Below are positions 35,085 to 45,321 of a stretch of 64,000 nucleotides of DNA, piece after piece. A model generated the notes under the pieces. That model did no database searches, was not told the origin of the DNA, and was given only the letters and a program-made list of their open reading frames with translations. Position 1 is the first letter of the stretch; every line of letters starts with the position of its first letter. Position numbers and translations under genes: made by a program. The stretch comes from Pseudomonas sp. Bout1 (GTDB taxonomy: Bacteria > Pseudomonadota > Gammaproteobacteria > Pseudomonadales > Pseudomonadaceae): assembly GCF_034314165.1 (NCBI RefSeq), contig NZ_JAVIWK010000001.1, positions 1,503,001-1,567,000 on the forward strand, given 5' to 3'.

Positions 35085-37379
35085 TCAGCGAATTGGCCGA
35101 ACGATGGAGGCGGGGCCCGTACGACCTGAAGGCGGGTCTTTCGGCGCGGCTTCTGTGCCGGTGAGGCCCAGCAGGCTGAACATGTTGTGCTGATCGAGGC
35201 CGTTGATCACCGCGCCAATATCACTCATCGGCACCGCTGCACTGAGCAGGTAACCCTGAACGAAATCACAGCCGTGTTGCTGCACCACTTCAAACTGTTG
35301 CAGGGTTTCCACGCCTTCGGTCACCACCTGCAAGTGCAGGGTATGCGCCATGCCGATGATGGCCTGGACGATCTCGATGTCGGCGTTGGACTTGGGAATG
35401 TCCTGGATAAAGGAGCGGTCGATTTTCAAGGTGTTCAGCGGCAGGCGCTTGAGGTAGGCGAGAGACGAATAACCGGTGCCGAAGTCGTCGATCGACAGCG
35501 ACACGCCCAGGGCGCGAATTTGTCGCAGCAGCGCCAGGGTGCTGCCGATGTTGCCCATCAGCGCGTTCTCGGTGACTTCCAGTTCCAGGCGGTGGGCGGC
35601 AATCCCGCCGAAGCGCAGGGCGCTCTCGATTTCATCGGCCAGTTCGTCACGAGCCAGGTTCAGGGCCGAACAATTCACGGCCATGATCAGTTCGGTGTGG
35701 CCCTGCTCCGAAAGCAGGCTCAGGTCATGGCAGGCTTGGCGCAGCACCCAATGGTCAAGTTCGGCAATCAGCCCGTTGTTTTCGGCAATGCTGATAAACC
35801 GGTCAGGGGTGAGCAGGCCATGTTGGGGATGCTGCCAGCGCACCAGCGCTTCAAGGCGCGTGATCTTGCCTTTTTTCAGGTCAAGGATCGGTTGGTAGAA
35901 CAACACCAGTTCGTTCTTGCCCCGTAGCGCGGCGCGCAGCTCTTCTTCGAGTTGGAGTTCCAGGAAGGCCCGGGTTTTCAGGTTGGAGCTGAAGAAATTG
36001 AGGCTGTTTCGCCCGGCATCCTTGGACTGATACAGCGCCAGGTCAGCGGTTTTCAGTAGTTCTTCGCTGGTCTTTCCGTCTTCGGGGAAGAGGCTGATGC
36101 CGATGCTGGTGGTCATCACCATGCGCCGGCCGGCCAATTCGATGGGGTCTTTCATTTTCTGCATGATGCGCTGGGCCATGTGCCGCGCTTCATCGCGATG
36201 GTGGATGCTGATGAGGATGCAAAACTCGTCCCCGCCAAATCGCGCGACCACGTCGTCATGGCTGCGCACCGAGCTTTTGATATGGCTGGCCAGCACGGTG
36301 AGCAACTCGTCACCGGCGTCATGGCCGAGGCTGTCGTTGATGCGCTTGAAGTGGTCGATATCCAGGAAGATCACCGCCAGCATGCCGTCGCTGGCGGTTT
36401 TTTCTGCGAGCTTTTCGGCAAAAATCTGGTTGAAGCCGCGACGGTTGAGCAAGCTGGTCAAGGCGTCGTAGTGCGCCACCTGTTGCAGGGAGGCCCGGGC
36501 CTGGTCCAGCTCGGTGAGCAGTGCATTGACCCGGCGCAGGTCGGTTTCCTTGTGTTGCAGTTTCTTGTCCGCCAGGGCGGCGCTGATGCTGCTGCCGATC
36601 ACCAGTAAGGCGATGACTGCCACCAGCAGGCCCAACTGGATCGGGTTGTTGTCGACGGGCAATGCCGCCGGCACGACATCCTCCGGCACCAGTAGCTGCA
36701 TGGCCGCCATGCCGGTGAAGTGCATGCTGATAATGCCGGCCCCGAGCACCAGGCTGGCTGCGTACTTGAGCAATTGATGAAACATGCCGGTGCCGTTGCG
36801 CAGGTACAGCGACAGCAGCAACGCCGCCAGGCTGGCACCGATGGCGATCACGACGGAGGCGAGGAACAACCCGGTCTGAAAATACACACCGGCTTCGGAG
36901 CGCATGGCGGACATGCCGACGTAATGCATCAGGGCAATACCCAGCCCCATCCACACCGACGCCAACATGTACTGATACAGGTGCAAATGCGCGTGACTGA
37001 GGGTTTGCATGGCGAACAGCGATGCGATCAGCGCGATCAGCAGCGAGGCAAACGTCATGATCAATTCGTAGTGAATCGCGATAGGCGCCTGGAAGGCCAG
37101 CATGCTGATGAAGTGGGTCGCCCAGATTCCGCCGGCCAGGCAGCCCGCGCCTACCCAGCGCCAGTGCCGTTGAGCCTTGGGGTTGTCCACATGGCCGACA
37201 CGCTCGGCCATGTCCAGCGTGCCGAAGCCCGCTGCACACGCCACTACATACGCAAGTAGCACCAGAAAGGGGTTATGACTGCAATTGAGTAATAAGTGCC
37301 CGCTGTCCGGAAGGTCGGTAAAAAAATGCAAACCAAGCCATTCCATAGCATGTCCCGTTACAAAGTCTTCGCCTGACAA
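35085..37379 (-). CDS. mucR: MHYT-GGDEF-EAL cyclic-di-GMP enzyme (MucR type)
   Basis: A 764-residue inner-membrane protein. Residues about 40-265 form a seven-helix MHYT sensor with three motifs (ATHFISM, MHYVGM, MHFTGM), proposed to bind copper and sense O2, NO or CO. A GGDEF domain (about 300-465, RFGGDEF near 382-386) and an EAL domain (about 475-735) follow, with E-A-L, VNCSALN, ELEVTEN, DDFGTGYSS, LKIDRSF and QGYLLS residues kept, so phosphodiesterase activity is likely. The Arg of the inhibitory RxxD site is out of register. P. aeruginosa MucR, with this layout, feeds alginate synthesis. Confidence 0.85.
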   Translation of the reverse strand: MSGEDFVTGHAMEWLGLHFFTDLPDSGHLLLNCSHNPFLVLLAYVVACAAGFGTLDMAERVGHVDNPKAQRHWRWVGAGCLAGGIWATHFISMLAFQAPIAIHYELIMTFASLLIALIASLFAMQTLSHAHLHLYQYMLASVWMGLGIALMHYVGMSAMRSEAGVYFQTGLFLASVVIAIGASLAALLLSLYLRNGTGMFHQLLKYAASLVLGAGIISMHFTGMAAMQLLVPEDVVPAALPVDNNPIQLGLLVAVIALLVIGSSISAALADKKLQHKETDLRRVNALLTELDQARASLQQVAHYDALTSLLNRRGFNQIFAEKLAEKTASDGMLAVIFLDIDHFKRINDSLGHDAGDELLTVLASHIKSSVRSHDDVVARFGGDEFCILISIHHRDEARHMAQRIMQKMKDPIELAGRRMVMTTSIGISLFPEDGKTSEELLKTADLALYQSKDAGRNSLNFFSSNLKTRAFLELQLEEELRAALRGKNELVLFYQPILDLKKGKITRLEALVRWQHPQHGLLTPDRFISIAENNGLIAELDHWVLRQACHDLSLLSEQGHTELIMAVNCSALNLARDELADEIESALRFGGIAAHRLELEVTENALMGNIGSTLALLRQIRALGVSLSIDDFGTGYSSLAYLKRLPLNTLKIDRSFIQDIPKSNADIEIVQAIIGMAHTLHLQVVTEGVETLQQFEVVQQHGCDFVQGYLLSAAVPMSDIGAVINGLDQHNMFSLLGLTGTEAAPKDPPSGRTGPASIVRPIR

Positions 37380-37626
37380 TGCTTTGAGTATAGAGAGCCT
37401 GAGCGGGTTGCAAGGGTTGATGGCAGATTGCTTCTAATCATTTGGCGATGAAGTTATAAGCAACTAGAACTAAATGAATAGGGATGACCGCCAGTGTCGC
37501 CCGATGGAGTGACATCAGACTTACGAATCATTACAGACAATCCCCCCGAGCCTGACTAGATTGCAGGTTCCGGGCCCAGGATGCGTCTGGCATCGCGGCT
37601 CACATAACAATAAAAGAGACGGACCC

Positions 37627-38973
37627 ATGCAGAACTCGACCCAAGCGGCGAATGCCTGGCGCATTCTGTTCCTGCTGTTCCTGGCCAACCTGTTCAACTT
37701 TTTCGACCGCACCATTCCCGCGATCATCATCGAACCCATCCGTATGGAGTGGCACCTCAGCGACTTCCAGCTCGGCATCATCGGCACCGCGTTCACCCTG
37801 GTTTATGCGATTGCCGGCTTGCCCCTCGGGCGCATGGCCGACACCGGCTCGCGCAGCAAACTCATGGGCTGGGGCCTGGCGGTGTGGAGCGGCTTGACGG
37901 CGGTCAACGGGCTGGTGGGCAGCTTCTGGACCTTTTTGCTGGTGCGCATGGGCATCGGCATCGGTGAGGCCAGTTATGCGCCAGCGGCCAACTCGCTGAT
38001 TGGTGACCTGTTTCCGGCGCATCGTCGGGCCCGGGCCATGGGCATCTTCATGCTGGGCCTGCCCTTGGGGCTGTTGCTGGCGTTCTTCACCATTGGCGCG
38101 ATGGTCAAGGCGTTCGACAGCTGGCGCGCGCCGTTCTTTATTGCGGCGGTGCCGGGGTTGATCCTCGCGGTGTTCATGTTCTACATCAAGGAACCCAAGC
38201 GCGGCGCTGCAGAAACCGTGCAAGTCTCCCAAGAGAAAGTCGACCGCCCGATTCGCCGGGTGCTGGCGGTGCCGACGTTCCTTTGGCTGGTACTGGCGGG
38301 CTTGTGCTTCAACTTCGCCACCTACGCCTGCAACTCGTTCCTGGTGCCAATGCTGCAGCGCTATTTCCTGCTGCCGTTGCAGGATGCGGCGGTGGCAACG
38401 GGGGTGATTGTCGGGGTGACCGGCTTATTTGGCCTGACGCTGGGCGGTTGGGTGGCAGACAAGATCCATCAGCGGGTGGCCAATGGTCGGCTGTTGTTCG
38501 CGGCGTGCAGCTTGATTATCTCCACCGTCACTACCGCCTGGGCGCTGCATGCGGGGCGGATCGAGATTGGTGTGTTTGTGGCGCTGTTCAGTGTCGGCTG
38601 GCTGTTTGCCTATAACTTCTACACCTGCGTGTACACGGCGATCCAGGACGTAGTCGAGCCGCGCCTGCGGGCGACGGCGATGGCACTGTTCTTCGCCGGC
38701 TTGTATTTGCTGGGCGGGGGCATGGGGCCGATTGTGGTGGGCGGGTTGTCGGATCATTTTGCCCATTCGGCGATGTATGCCGACGGTGCCCAGCAGATGA
38801 CTGAAGCCTATAAGGCGGTGGGACTGCATGACGCCATGTACCTGATTCCGGTGGCGCTGTTTTTGACCATGCTGTTTCTGTTCCAGGCGTCCCGCAGTTT
38901 TGTGCGCGATGCCCTGCGGATGAAGGATGGATTGGGGGTGGTGGAGGTGCCGGCCAGGGCGGTTACTGCCTGA
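37627..38973 (+). CDS. Spinster-like MFS transporter
   Basis: A 448-residue carrier with 12 helices. The first helix (FLLFLANLFNFFDRTIPAIII) and loop GRMADTGSRSKLMGWGLAVWSG are typical of Spinster/ExuT-like MFS proteins, and GIGEASYAPAANSLIGDLFP marks the Spns group. Substrate unknown. I chose the ATG of MQNSTQAAN, with AAAAGAGACGG upstream, over one 22 codons earlier. Confidence 0.86.
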   Translation: MQNSTQAANAWRILFLLFLANLFNFFDRTIPAIIIEPIRMEWHLSDFQLGIIGTAFTLVYAIAGLPLGRMADTGSRSKLMGWGLAVWSGLTAVNGLVGSFWTFLLVRMGIGIGEASYAPAANSLIGDLFPAHRRARAMGIFMLGLPLGLLLAFFTIGAMVKAFDSWRAPFFIAAVPGLILAVFMFYIKEPKRGAAETVQVSQEKVDRPIRRVLAVPTFLWLVLAGLCFNFATYACNSFLVPMLQRYFLLPLQDAAVATGVIVGVTGLFGLTLGGWVADKIHQRVANGRLLFAACSLIISTVTTAWALHAGRIEIGVFVALFSVGWLFAYNFYTCVYTAIQDVVEPRLRATAMALFFAGLYLLGGGMGPIVVGGLSDHFAHSAMYADGAQQMTEAYKAVGLHDAMYLIPVALFLTMLFLFQASRSFVRDALRMKDGLGVVEVPARAVTA

Positions 38974-38988
38974 GATCGAGGTGAGGCC

Positions 38989-39070
38989 ATCGCAGGCAAG
39001 CCAGCTCCCACAGTTGACCGAGTTGTTGCTGATGTACACCGTCAATGTGGGAGCCGGGCTTGCCCGCGAT
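38989..39070. repeat. REP doublet
   Basis: Arms 38989-39012 (ATCGCAGGCAAGCCAGCTCC) and 39046-39070 (GGAGCCGGGCTTGCCCGCGA) are inverted but of different subtypes (CCTGC and CCCGC). The same mixed pair occurs at 55456-55521. Confidence 0.88.
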
Positions 39071-39104
39071 GAGGGCATCAAGGTCACCGATGAAACCCCG
39101 TGAA

Positions 39105-39136
39105 TAAAAAAAGGCCCGCATTGCGCGGGCCTTTTT
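39105..39136. terminator. Bidirectional terminator between the MFS gene and rapA
   Basis: Nine-base stem AAGGCCCGC/GCGGGCCTT (39111-39119 with 39125-39133), A run on the left and T run on the right, serving the convergent MFS and rapA genes. Confidence 0.92.
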
Positions 39137-39160
39137 GTTTGGCAGGGTAGGGCGGCGAGG

Positions 39161-42007
39161 TTAGCCCGCGACCAACACCCGGATCGCTTCCAGTCGCAGC
39201 GCCGCCTTGTCGAGCATGGCCAGGCCTTGCTCGCGCTGTTGGCGCAGGGCAACCAGTTCGCTGTCACGCACAGTCGGGTTGACCGCTTGCAACGCGGTCA
39301 GGCGCGCCAGCTCTTCATCGGTATCCGCCGCCAGGCGACGTTGAGCCTCGGCCACACGCTCGGCGTGACGCGGGGCGATCTTCTCTTCACCGGCGTTGAT
39401 CCGTGGCGTCAGCTGGTCGCGCTGGGCCTGGATGAACTTGTTGGCGCTGGCCCGTGGCACGCTTTCCAGCTGGTCGTTCAAGGTCAGGAACGAGACGCGG
39501 CCCGACAGGTCATTGCCGTTGGCGTCCAGCAGGCAACGCAGCGCCGCCGGTGGCAGGTAGCGGCCCAGTTGCAGCGAGCGCGGGGCAACCACTTCGCTGA
39601 CATAGAGCAGTTCCAGCAACACGGTGCCCGGCTTGAGCGCCTTGTTCTTGATCAGCGCCACGGCGGTGTTGCCCATCGAACCGGACAACACCAGGTCCAT
39701 GCCGCCCTGCACCATCGGGTGTTCCCAGGTGATGAACTGCATGTCTTCGCGCGACAGTGCCTGGTTGCGGTCGTAGGTGATGGTCACGCCTTCGTCGTCG
39801 CCCAAGGGGAAGCTGGCGTCGAGCATTTTTTCGCTGGGCTTGAGGATCAGTGCGTTTTCCGAATGGTCTTCGCTGTCGATGCCGAAGGCGTCGAACAGGG
39901 TTTCCATATAGATCGGCAGGGTGAACTGATCGTCTTGCTCGAGGATGTCTTCCACCAGCGCATCACCTTCGCCGGCGCCGCCGGAGTTGAGCTCCAGCAG
40001 ACGGTCGCGGCCGGTGTGCAGCTCGGCTTCGAGGCGCTCGCGCTCTGCACGGGCCTCGTCGATCAGCGCTTGCCACTCACCGTCGTCGGCGTTTTCCAGC
40101 AGCGGCAGCAGGCGCGGGCCGAACTGGTGCTGCAAGGCGTTGCCGGTCGGGCAGGTATTGAGGAACGCATTCAGCGCTTCGTGGTACCACTGGAACAGCC
40201 GCTCTTGCGGGCTGGTTTCGAGGTACGGCACGTGCAGTTCGATCACATGCTTCTGGCCGATCCGGTCCAGACGGCCGATCCGTTGTTCCAGCAGGTCCGG
40301 GTGGGCCGGCAGGTCGAACAGCACCAAGTGATGGGAGAACTGGAAGTTGCGGCCTTCACTGCCGATTTCCGAGCAGATCAGCACCTGGGCGCCGAACTCT
40401 TCGTCTGCGAAGTACGCAGCGGCGCGGTCGCGTTCGAGGATGTTCATGCCCTCGTGGAACACCGTGGCCGGGATGCCGGAGCGCACGCGCAGGGCGTCCT
40501 CCAGGTCCATCGCGGTTTCGGCGTGGGCGCAGATCACCAACACTTTGGTGCGCTTGAGCATTTTAAGCTGGTCGATCAGCCACTCGACGCGCGGGTCGAA
40601 ACGCCACCAGCGTTGTTCTTCGTCCACGTCCGGCTGCGACTGGAAGCTGACTTCCGGGTACAGCTCGGCGTGCTCGCCCAGGGGCAGTTCGAGGTATTCG
40701 TCCGGGCACGGCAGCGGGTAGGCGTGCAGCTTGCGCTCCGGGAAGCCTTGCACGGCGGCGCGGGTGTTGCGGAACAACACACGGCCGGTGCCGTGGCGGT
40801 CCAGCAGTTCGCGCACCAGGCGGGCACTGGCTTCGGCGTCGCCATCGTTGACGGCAGTCAGCAGCGCTTCGCCTTCGTTGCCGAGGAAACCCTGGATGGT
40901 CTTGTGGGCGGCTGGAGACAGGCGGCCCTTGTCCAGCAGCTCCTGGACGGCTTCGGCCACCGGGCGATAGTTTTCGCTCTCGGCGCGAAAGGCGTGCAGG
41001 TCGTGGAAGCGGTTCGGGTCCAGCAGGCGCAGACGCGCGAAGTGGCTGTCCTGGCCCAGTTGCTCAGGGGTTGCGGTCAGCAGCAGCACGCCCGGAATCA
41101 CTTCGGCCAGTTGTTCAACCAGCGTGTACTCGGGGCTGGCTTTCTCTTCGTGCCAGACCAGGTGGTGAGCTTCGTCGACTACCAACAGATCCCAGCCGGC
41201 GGCGAACAGTGCGTCCTGGGCTTTCTCGTCGTCCACCAGCCATTCCAGCGCCACCAGCGCGAGCTGGGTGTCTTCGAACGGGTTGGCAGCATCGCTTTCG
41301 ATAAAACGTTCTTCGTCGAACAGCGCGACCTGCAGGTTGAAGCGGCGGCGCATCTCTACCAGCCACTGGTGCTGGAGGTTTTCCGGTACCAGGATCAGCA
41401 CGCGATTGGCGCGGCCCGACAGCAACTGGCGATGGATCACCAGGCCGGCTTCGATGGTCTTGCCCAGGCCCACTTCGTCGGCCAGCAAAACCCGTGGCGC
41501 GATACGGTCGGCGACTTCACAGGCGATGTGCAGTTGGTGCGCGATAGGTTGCGCGCGCACGCCGCCCAAGCCCCAGAGCGCAGACTGCAACTGGCGGCTG
41601 GTGTGTTCCAGGGTGTGGTAACGCAGGGAGAACCAGGCCAGCGGGTCGATCTGGCCGGCGAACAAACGGTCGCTGGCCAGGCGGAACTGGATGAAGTTCG
41701 AGAGTTGGGTTTCCGGCAGGGTGACCTGCTCGTTCTGCCCATTGAGGCCGTGGTAGACCAGCAAACCGTCGACGTCGTCGACCTCTTGCACGGTCATTTT
41801 CCAGCCTTCGAAATGGGTGATGCTGTCACCCGGCGAAAACCTCACGCGAGTGAGGGGCGCATTCCGTAGCGCATACTGGCGAGTGTCGCCAGTGGCCGGA
41901 TAGAGCACGGTCAACAAGCGGCCGTCCTGTGCCAGAACGGTGCCTAACCCCAGCTCTGCTTCGCTGTCACTAATCCAGCGTTGCCCCGGTTGATACTGCT
42001 GCGCCAT
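39161..42007 (-). CDS. rapA: RNA polymerase-associated Swi2/Snf2 ATPase RapA
   Basis: A 948-residue protein that binds RNA polymerase and promotes its recycling after termination. N-terminal Tudor-like domains ([19 protein letters not shown]) are followed by the helicase core: Walker [22 protein letters not shown] box [18 protein letters not shown], and motif V/VI region [17 protein letters not shown]...[10 protein letters not shown]. The length and end ([12 protein letters not shown]) match RapA/HepA. Single gene. Confidence 0.97.
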   Translation of the reverse strand: MAQQYQPGQRWISDSEAELGLGTVLAQDGRLLTVLYPATGDTRQYALRNAPLTRVRFSPGDSITHFEGWKMTVQEVDDVDGLLVYHGLNGQNEQVTLPETQLSNFIQFRLASDRLFAGQIDPLAWFSLRYHTLEHTSRQLQSALWGLGGVRAQPIAHQLHIACEVADRIAPRVLLADEVGLGKTIEAGLVIHRQLLSGRANRVLILVPENLQHQWLVEMRRRFNLQVALFDEERFIESDAANPFEDTQLALVALEWLVDDEKAQDALFAAGWDLLVVDEAHHLVWHEEKASPEYTLVEQLAEVIPGVLLLTATPEQLGQDSHFARLRLLDPNRFHDLHAFRAESENYRPVAEAVQELLDKGRLSPAAHKTIQGFLGNEGEALLTAVNDGDAEASARLVRELLDRHGTGRVLFRNTRAAVQGFPERKLHAYPLPCPDEYLELPLGEHAELYPEVSFQSQPDVDEEQRWWRFDPRVEWLIDQLKMLKRTKVLVICAHAETAMDLEDALRVRSGIPATVFHEGMNILERDRAAAYFADEEFGAQVLICSEIGSEGRNFQFSHHLVLFDLPAHPDLLEQRIGRLDRIGQKHVIELHVPYLETSPQERLFQWYHEALNAFLNTCPTGNALQHQFGPRLLPLLENADDGEWQALIDEARAERERLEAELHTGRDRLLELNSGGAGEGDALVEDILEQDDQFTLPIYMETLFDAFGIDSEDHSENALILKPSEKMLDASFPLGDDEGVTITYDRNQALSREDMQFITWEHPMVQGGMDLVLSGSMGNTAVALIKNKALKPGTVLLELLYVSEVVAPRSLQLGRYLPPAALRCLLDANGNDLSGRVSFLTLNDQLESVPRASANKFIQAQRDQLTPRINAGEEKIAPRHAERVAEAQRRLAADTDEELARLTALQAVNPTVRDSELVALRQQREQGLAMLDKAALRLEAIRVLVAG

Positions 42008-42225
42008 GCTGCCTGACTCCCGCCGTGAAAAAGCCGACTATCTTAACGGAACGCGGGCCCCAGCCAAAGGACTCTGACAAAAACTACCAAGCTTTACAGG
42101 TGGTTCGGGCTGCAATCGACGGGTGGCAAGGCACTTGCGACTGACGACTGAGTCACAACTTGGCAAACGACGGCTCAAGTGGATGCCGCACCAGCCGACA
42201 GCCTGCTGACAGGAGACTAATAATT

Positions 42226-42567
42226 ATGCTGCCACCCATGCTGCCCTTGAGTGTTGTGCCGGTCACGTCGCAGCTCGACCCGGTCCGTCAGAAACCGGAT
42301 ATCCCGCCCGTGGCGCCTGTTCAGGCAAGCTCCAACGAAAGCACCATCGACCTGCAAAAACGCGACCCCGAGGAAGCAGCACTGTTGCTGCGCGAGGAAC
42401 AGCGACGCCAGCAGGAACAGCAAAGGCGCCGTCGCGAAGCCGACGAAGACCCGCAGGAGCACCTGGCCATTCCCGGTGACGAACTCAACGCCGACAACAC
42501 CGTGCCCGTGGTGCCGCTGATCGAAGATGCGCTCCGGCAAGGCTTGTGGGTGGACGTCGAGGTTTAA
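42226..42567 (+). CDS. Uncharacterised coiled-coil protein
   Basis: A 113-residue protein: a Pro/Val-rich start (MLPPMLPLSVVPVTSQLDPV), a charged Glu/Arg/Gln helix (EEAALLLREEQRRQQEQQRRRREADEDPQEH, likely coiled coil) and an acidic end. Pseudomonas homologues exist without a known function. I chose the ATG behind AGGAG (42211-42215). It converges with the aminotransferase gene, overlapping it by four bases. Confidence 0.75.
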   Translation: MLPPMLPLSVVPVTSQLDPVRQKPDIPPVAPVQASSNESTIDLQKRDPEEAALLLREEQRRQQEQQRRRREADEDPQEHLAIPGDELNADNTVPVVPLIEDALRQGLWVDVEV

Positions 42568-43760
42568 CCCCGCAACTCGTGCAGGGCGGCGAACAGTTGC
42601 TCGATGTCTTGCGCGGTATTGAGGTAACTCACAGAGATTCGCGCCACGCTCTGCAGCTGGCGGGCCTGCATGTCCAGTGGGGTGTAGGGCACGCCGTTGG
42701 CGCCAATGTTGATCCGCTTGAGCCCCAGGCGCCGTTTGAGCTCGAAGGCGTCCCAGCCGGCGAGGTTGAAGGCGATAAGGCCGGACTGGTTCGCGGCAGT
42801 TCCCAAATCATGCAAGGTAACCCCCTCGATTCGGCGCAGTTCTTCGCGCAGGCTCTCGCTTAGAAGCTGGACCGTCTGGCGGACGTGCTCAACCCCCAGC
42901 CGATTGATCTCCAGCAGCGCATTGCCCAGGCCTGCCAACAACGCGAATGACACTTCGCTGGTTTCAAAGCGCCGCGCGTCGTTGCGCAGATCAAAACCCG
43001 CAGGGCTCCAGGGTGCAGAAAGCACGTCGCGCTGGGCCGGGTTCAAACGCTCCAGAAAATCCGCCCGCACGTAGAGCAGCGCTGTCCCGCGCGGGCCCCG
43101 TAGATGTTTGCGCCCGGCACCCTTGAGCACATCGCACCCCAACGCTTGCACATCCACCGGCACTTGGCCGATGGCTTGCCCGGCGTCAATGAAGTAGGCG
43201 ATACCGTGACGCCTGGCCAACTGGCCGATGGCCTCGGCGGGGTTGATCAAACCGCTGTTGGCGGGGAGCCAGGTCAGGTCGATCAACCGCACCCGGGCGT
43301 CGAGCATGGCTTCCAGGCCGGCGACAGACACGGCGCCGGTTTCATCGCAAGGGATCACCTCCACCTGTGCACCGGCTTGCACGGCCGACTGCATGCTCGC
43401 CAGGTTGCCACCCCATTCGTGGCGGCCCACCAGGATGCGGTCACCCGCTTGCCACGGGCCCAGGGCCTGGAACGCCATGCTCCAGGCGGTCGAGCCACTG
43501 CTGGCAAAGGCAATCGAGGACGCCGGCGCATTAAGCAATTGGGCAGCGGCGCGACGGGCTTTCTCCGCCAGCAGCGCACCGTGCTCGCCAGCTTCCATTG
43601 GGCCGTCGCGGGCTTCGCGCTGCAACTGGTCAATGATCGCGTCGAGCGTCCCCTGGCTGGGCAGGGATGCTCCAGCGTGGTTGAAGTGGACGATGCCCGA
43701 CTGGCAGCCCGGCGTTTCGTCGCGTAGTGCCCGGACTTGCGCCAGGGACAGCACGGTCAC
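42564..43760 (-). CDS. Class V aminotransferase / cysteine desulfurase-like enzyme
   Basis: A 398-residue fold type I PLP enzyme. The substrate end is HFNHAGASLPS, the PLP-binding His/Asp region is YFIDAGQAIGQVPVDV, and the internal aldimine Lys is in DVLKGAGRKHLRGPRG, the isopenicillin-N-epimerase/NifS pattern. The catalytic Cys loop of true desulfurases is not evident, so it may be a lyase or epimerase. It overlaps the upstream RidA gene by four bases, suggesting it produces an enamine/imine that RidA clears. Confidence 0.83.
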   Translation of the reverse strand: MTVLSLAQVRALRDETPGCQSGIVHFNHAGASLPSQGTLDAIIDQLQREARDGPMEAGEHGALLAEKARRAAAQLLNAPASSIAFASSGSTAWSMAFQALGPWQAGDRILVGRHEWGGNLASMQSAVQAGAQVEVIPCDETGAVSVAGLEAMLDARVRLIDLTWLPANSGLINPAEAIGQLARRHGIAYFIDAGQAIGQVPVDVQALGCDVLKGAGRKHLRGPRGTALLYVRADFLERLNPAQRDVLSAPWSPAGFDLRNDARRFETSEVSFALLAGLGNALLEINRLGVEHVRQTVQLLSESLREELRRIEGVTLHDLGTAANQSGLIAFNLAGWDAFELKRRLGLKRINIGANGVPYTPLDMQARQLQSVARISVSYLNTAQDIEQLFAALHELRG

Positions 43761-44227
43761 GGTTGCAGCTCGAAAATCGCATCGATCTCCACCGCCACGC
43801 CGCCCGGGAGGCTGGCGACGCCCACGGCCGTGCGGGCGTGGCGGCCTTTGTCGCCGAGGGCGTTGACCAGCAGGTTCGAGGCGCCATTGGCCACCGCGCC
43901 CTGGCGCTGGAAATCCCCGCTGCTGGCGATAAACACGCCCAGCCGGATGATGCGTACCAGCCGCGAAAGGTCATCGCCCAGGGCATCGCTCAATTGCGCC
44001 AGCAGGCCCAGCGCGGCGAGTTCGGCAGCCTTGGCACCTTCGTCTTCGCTGATGGATTCGCCCAGCCGGCCAATGAACGTCGGTTTGCCGTCCTGCAGCG
44101 GGATTTGGCCGGAGATGAACAATTGGTTCTGGCTGATCACGTAATTGACGTAGTTGGCGATTGGCTGGCTGGGTGTCGGCAGGCTCAGGCCGAGGGCTTG
44201 TACACGTTGGGCAATGGAGTGGCTCAT
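43757..44227 (-). CDS. RidA-family enamine/imine deaminase
   Basis: A 156-residue YjgF/YER057c/UK114 protein that should hydrolyse reactive 2-aminoacrylate-type enamines. Motifs: NYVNYVISQNQLFISGQIP near the start and ARTAVGVASLPGGVAVEIDAIFEL at the end, the latter carrying the substrate-binding Arg. Longer than RidA itself by about 25 residues at the N-terminus, as in the RidA subgroups. It lies between a LysR gene and the PLP gene and is coupled to the latter. Confidence 0.88.
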   Translation of the reverse strand: MSHSIAQRVQALGLSLPTPSQPIANYVNYVISQNQLFISGQIPLQDGKPTFIGRLGESISEDEGAKAAELAALGLLAQLSDALGDDLSRLVRIIRLGVFIASSGDFQRQGAVANGASNLLVNALGDKGRHARTAVGVASLPGGVAVEIDAIFELQP

Positions 44228-44316
44228 GTTGAATCCTCTTGGGAAGAGTCATCAGCATGGGGCAGGGCAATTTTTGCCGACAAACGGATAGATCTAACTC
44301 GACGTATCAAAATAAC

Positions 44317-45189
44317 TCATGCGTCGGCACAGGTTTGCTGCAGCCACTCACTGAAACAGGTGGCTGCTTTGCTGATATCGCCTTGCGGGGTGATCAACCA
44401 GTAGCCGATCTCGCTCTGGTAGGGCGGCCAGTCGAAGGCTTTCACCAACGTGCCGTCCTTCAGTCGGCGTTCGATCAGGCGGTGACGGCCCATGGCAATG
44501 CCCTGGCCGGCGACGGCGGCTTCGACCACGATGTTGTAGTCGTGCAGCAGCGCCTTGGGGTAATGCTCCACGTCCACCTGGTAATGCCTGGACCAGTCGG
44601 TCCACTCAAAAGGGCGGTGCGAAGTGGCCATCAGCAATGGGCCGTTATCCAGTTGGCTGGCCTTGAACGCCGGGCTGCACACCGGCGACAGTGTTTCGCT
44701 CATCAGGCGCGTGGCCTGCACGTCGGCCCAGTCGCCCTTGCCGTAGCGAATCGCCAGGTCGACCTCGGCCGCGGCGACATCTGCCAGCTGAATCGCCGGT
44801 ACCAACTCCACCTGGATGTGCGGGTAACGGCTCAGAAACCCGGCCAGTCGCGGCGCCAGCCACAAAGTGGCGAACGAGGCGAGCAGGCCGATGCGCAGCA
44901 CGGTGGTGGCGGGTGGCGTTTGTTGCTGGCGGGTGGCGGCGGCGATGGCGTCAAGGGCCGGGCGGATTTGGTCGTAGTAGTGTTGGCCGTCTTCAGTCAG
45001 ATCGATGGCGCGGGTGCGTCGGATAAACAGCGGCTTGCCCAGGTGCTGTTCGAGCTTTTGTACCTGATGGCTGAGGGCACTTTGGGTCACCGACAGCTCG
45101 GCGGCGGCCTTGATAAAGCTCAGGTGCCGGGCCACGGCCTCAAAGGCGCGCAGGGCCAGGAGCGGGGGAAGGTCCTTGTGCAGTGCCAC
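44317..45189 (-). CDS. LysR-family regulator, GcvA-like
   Basis: A 290-residue regulator with HTH at residues 8-65 (LLALRAFEAVARHLSFIKAAAELSVTQSALSHQVQKLE), the GcvA/AmpR-group pattern, and an effector domain (VLRIGLLASFATLWLAPRLAGFL). It is upstream of and co-directional with ridA and the aminotransferase gene, with an 89-base gap, so it probably controls them. Confidence 0.9.
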   Translation of the reverse strand: MALHKDLPPLLALRAFEAVARHLSFIKAAAELSVTQSALSHQVQKLEQHLGKPLFIRRTRAIDLTEDGQHYYDQIRPALDAIAAATRQQQTPPATTVLRIGLLASFATLWLAPRLAGFLSRYPHIQVELVPAIQLADVAAAEVDLAIRYGKGDWADVQATRLMSETLSPVCSPAFKASQLDNGPLLMATSHRPFEWTDWSRHYQVDVEHYPKALLHDYNIVVEAAVAGQGIAMGRHRLIERRLKDGTLVKAFDWPPYQSEIGYWLITPQGDISKAATCFSEWLQQTCADA

Positions 45190-45321
45190 GTCGAACGCTC
45201 TGTTTTAGGGGGGGAGAGGGGGATTTTGCGGGCAAATGCGCGGGATGACATCGATTTTGTTTACGCGGGATTGGCACAGGACGCATTATTGGAGCATCCA
45301 AGCCATTACGTAAGCCAAGCC

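Noticed and set aside
39227..41869. 880-codon open frame on the plus strand
   Set aside because: It is exactly opposite rapA, whose helicase motifs are unmistakable; the plus-strand translation is low-complexity Gln/Val/His-rich, as expected of an antisense frame in G+C-rich DNA.
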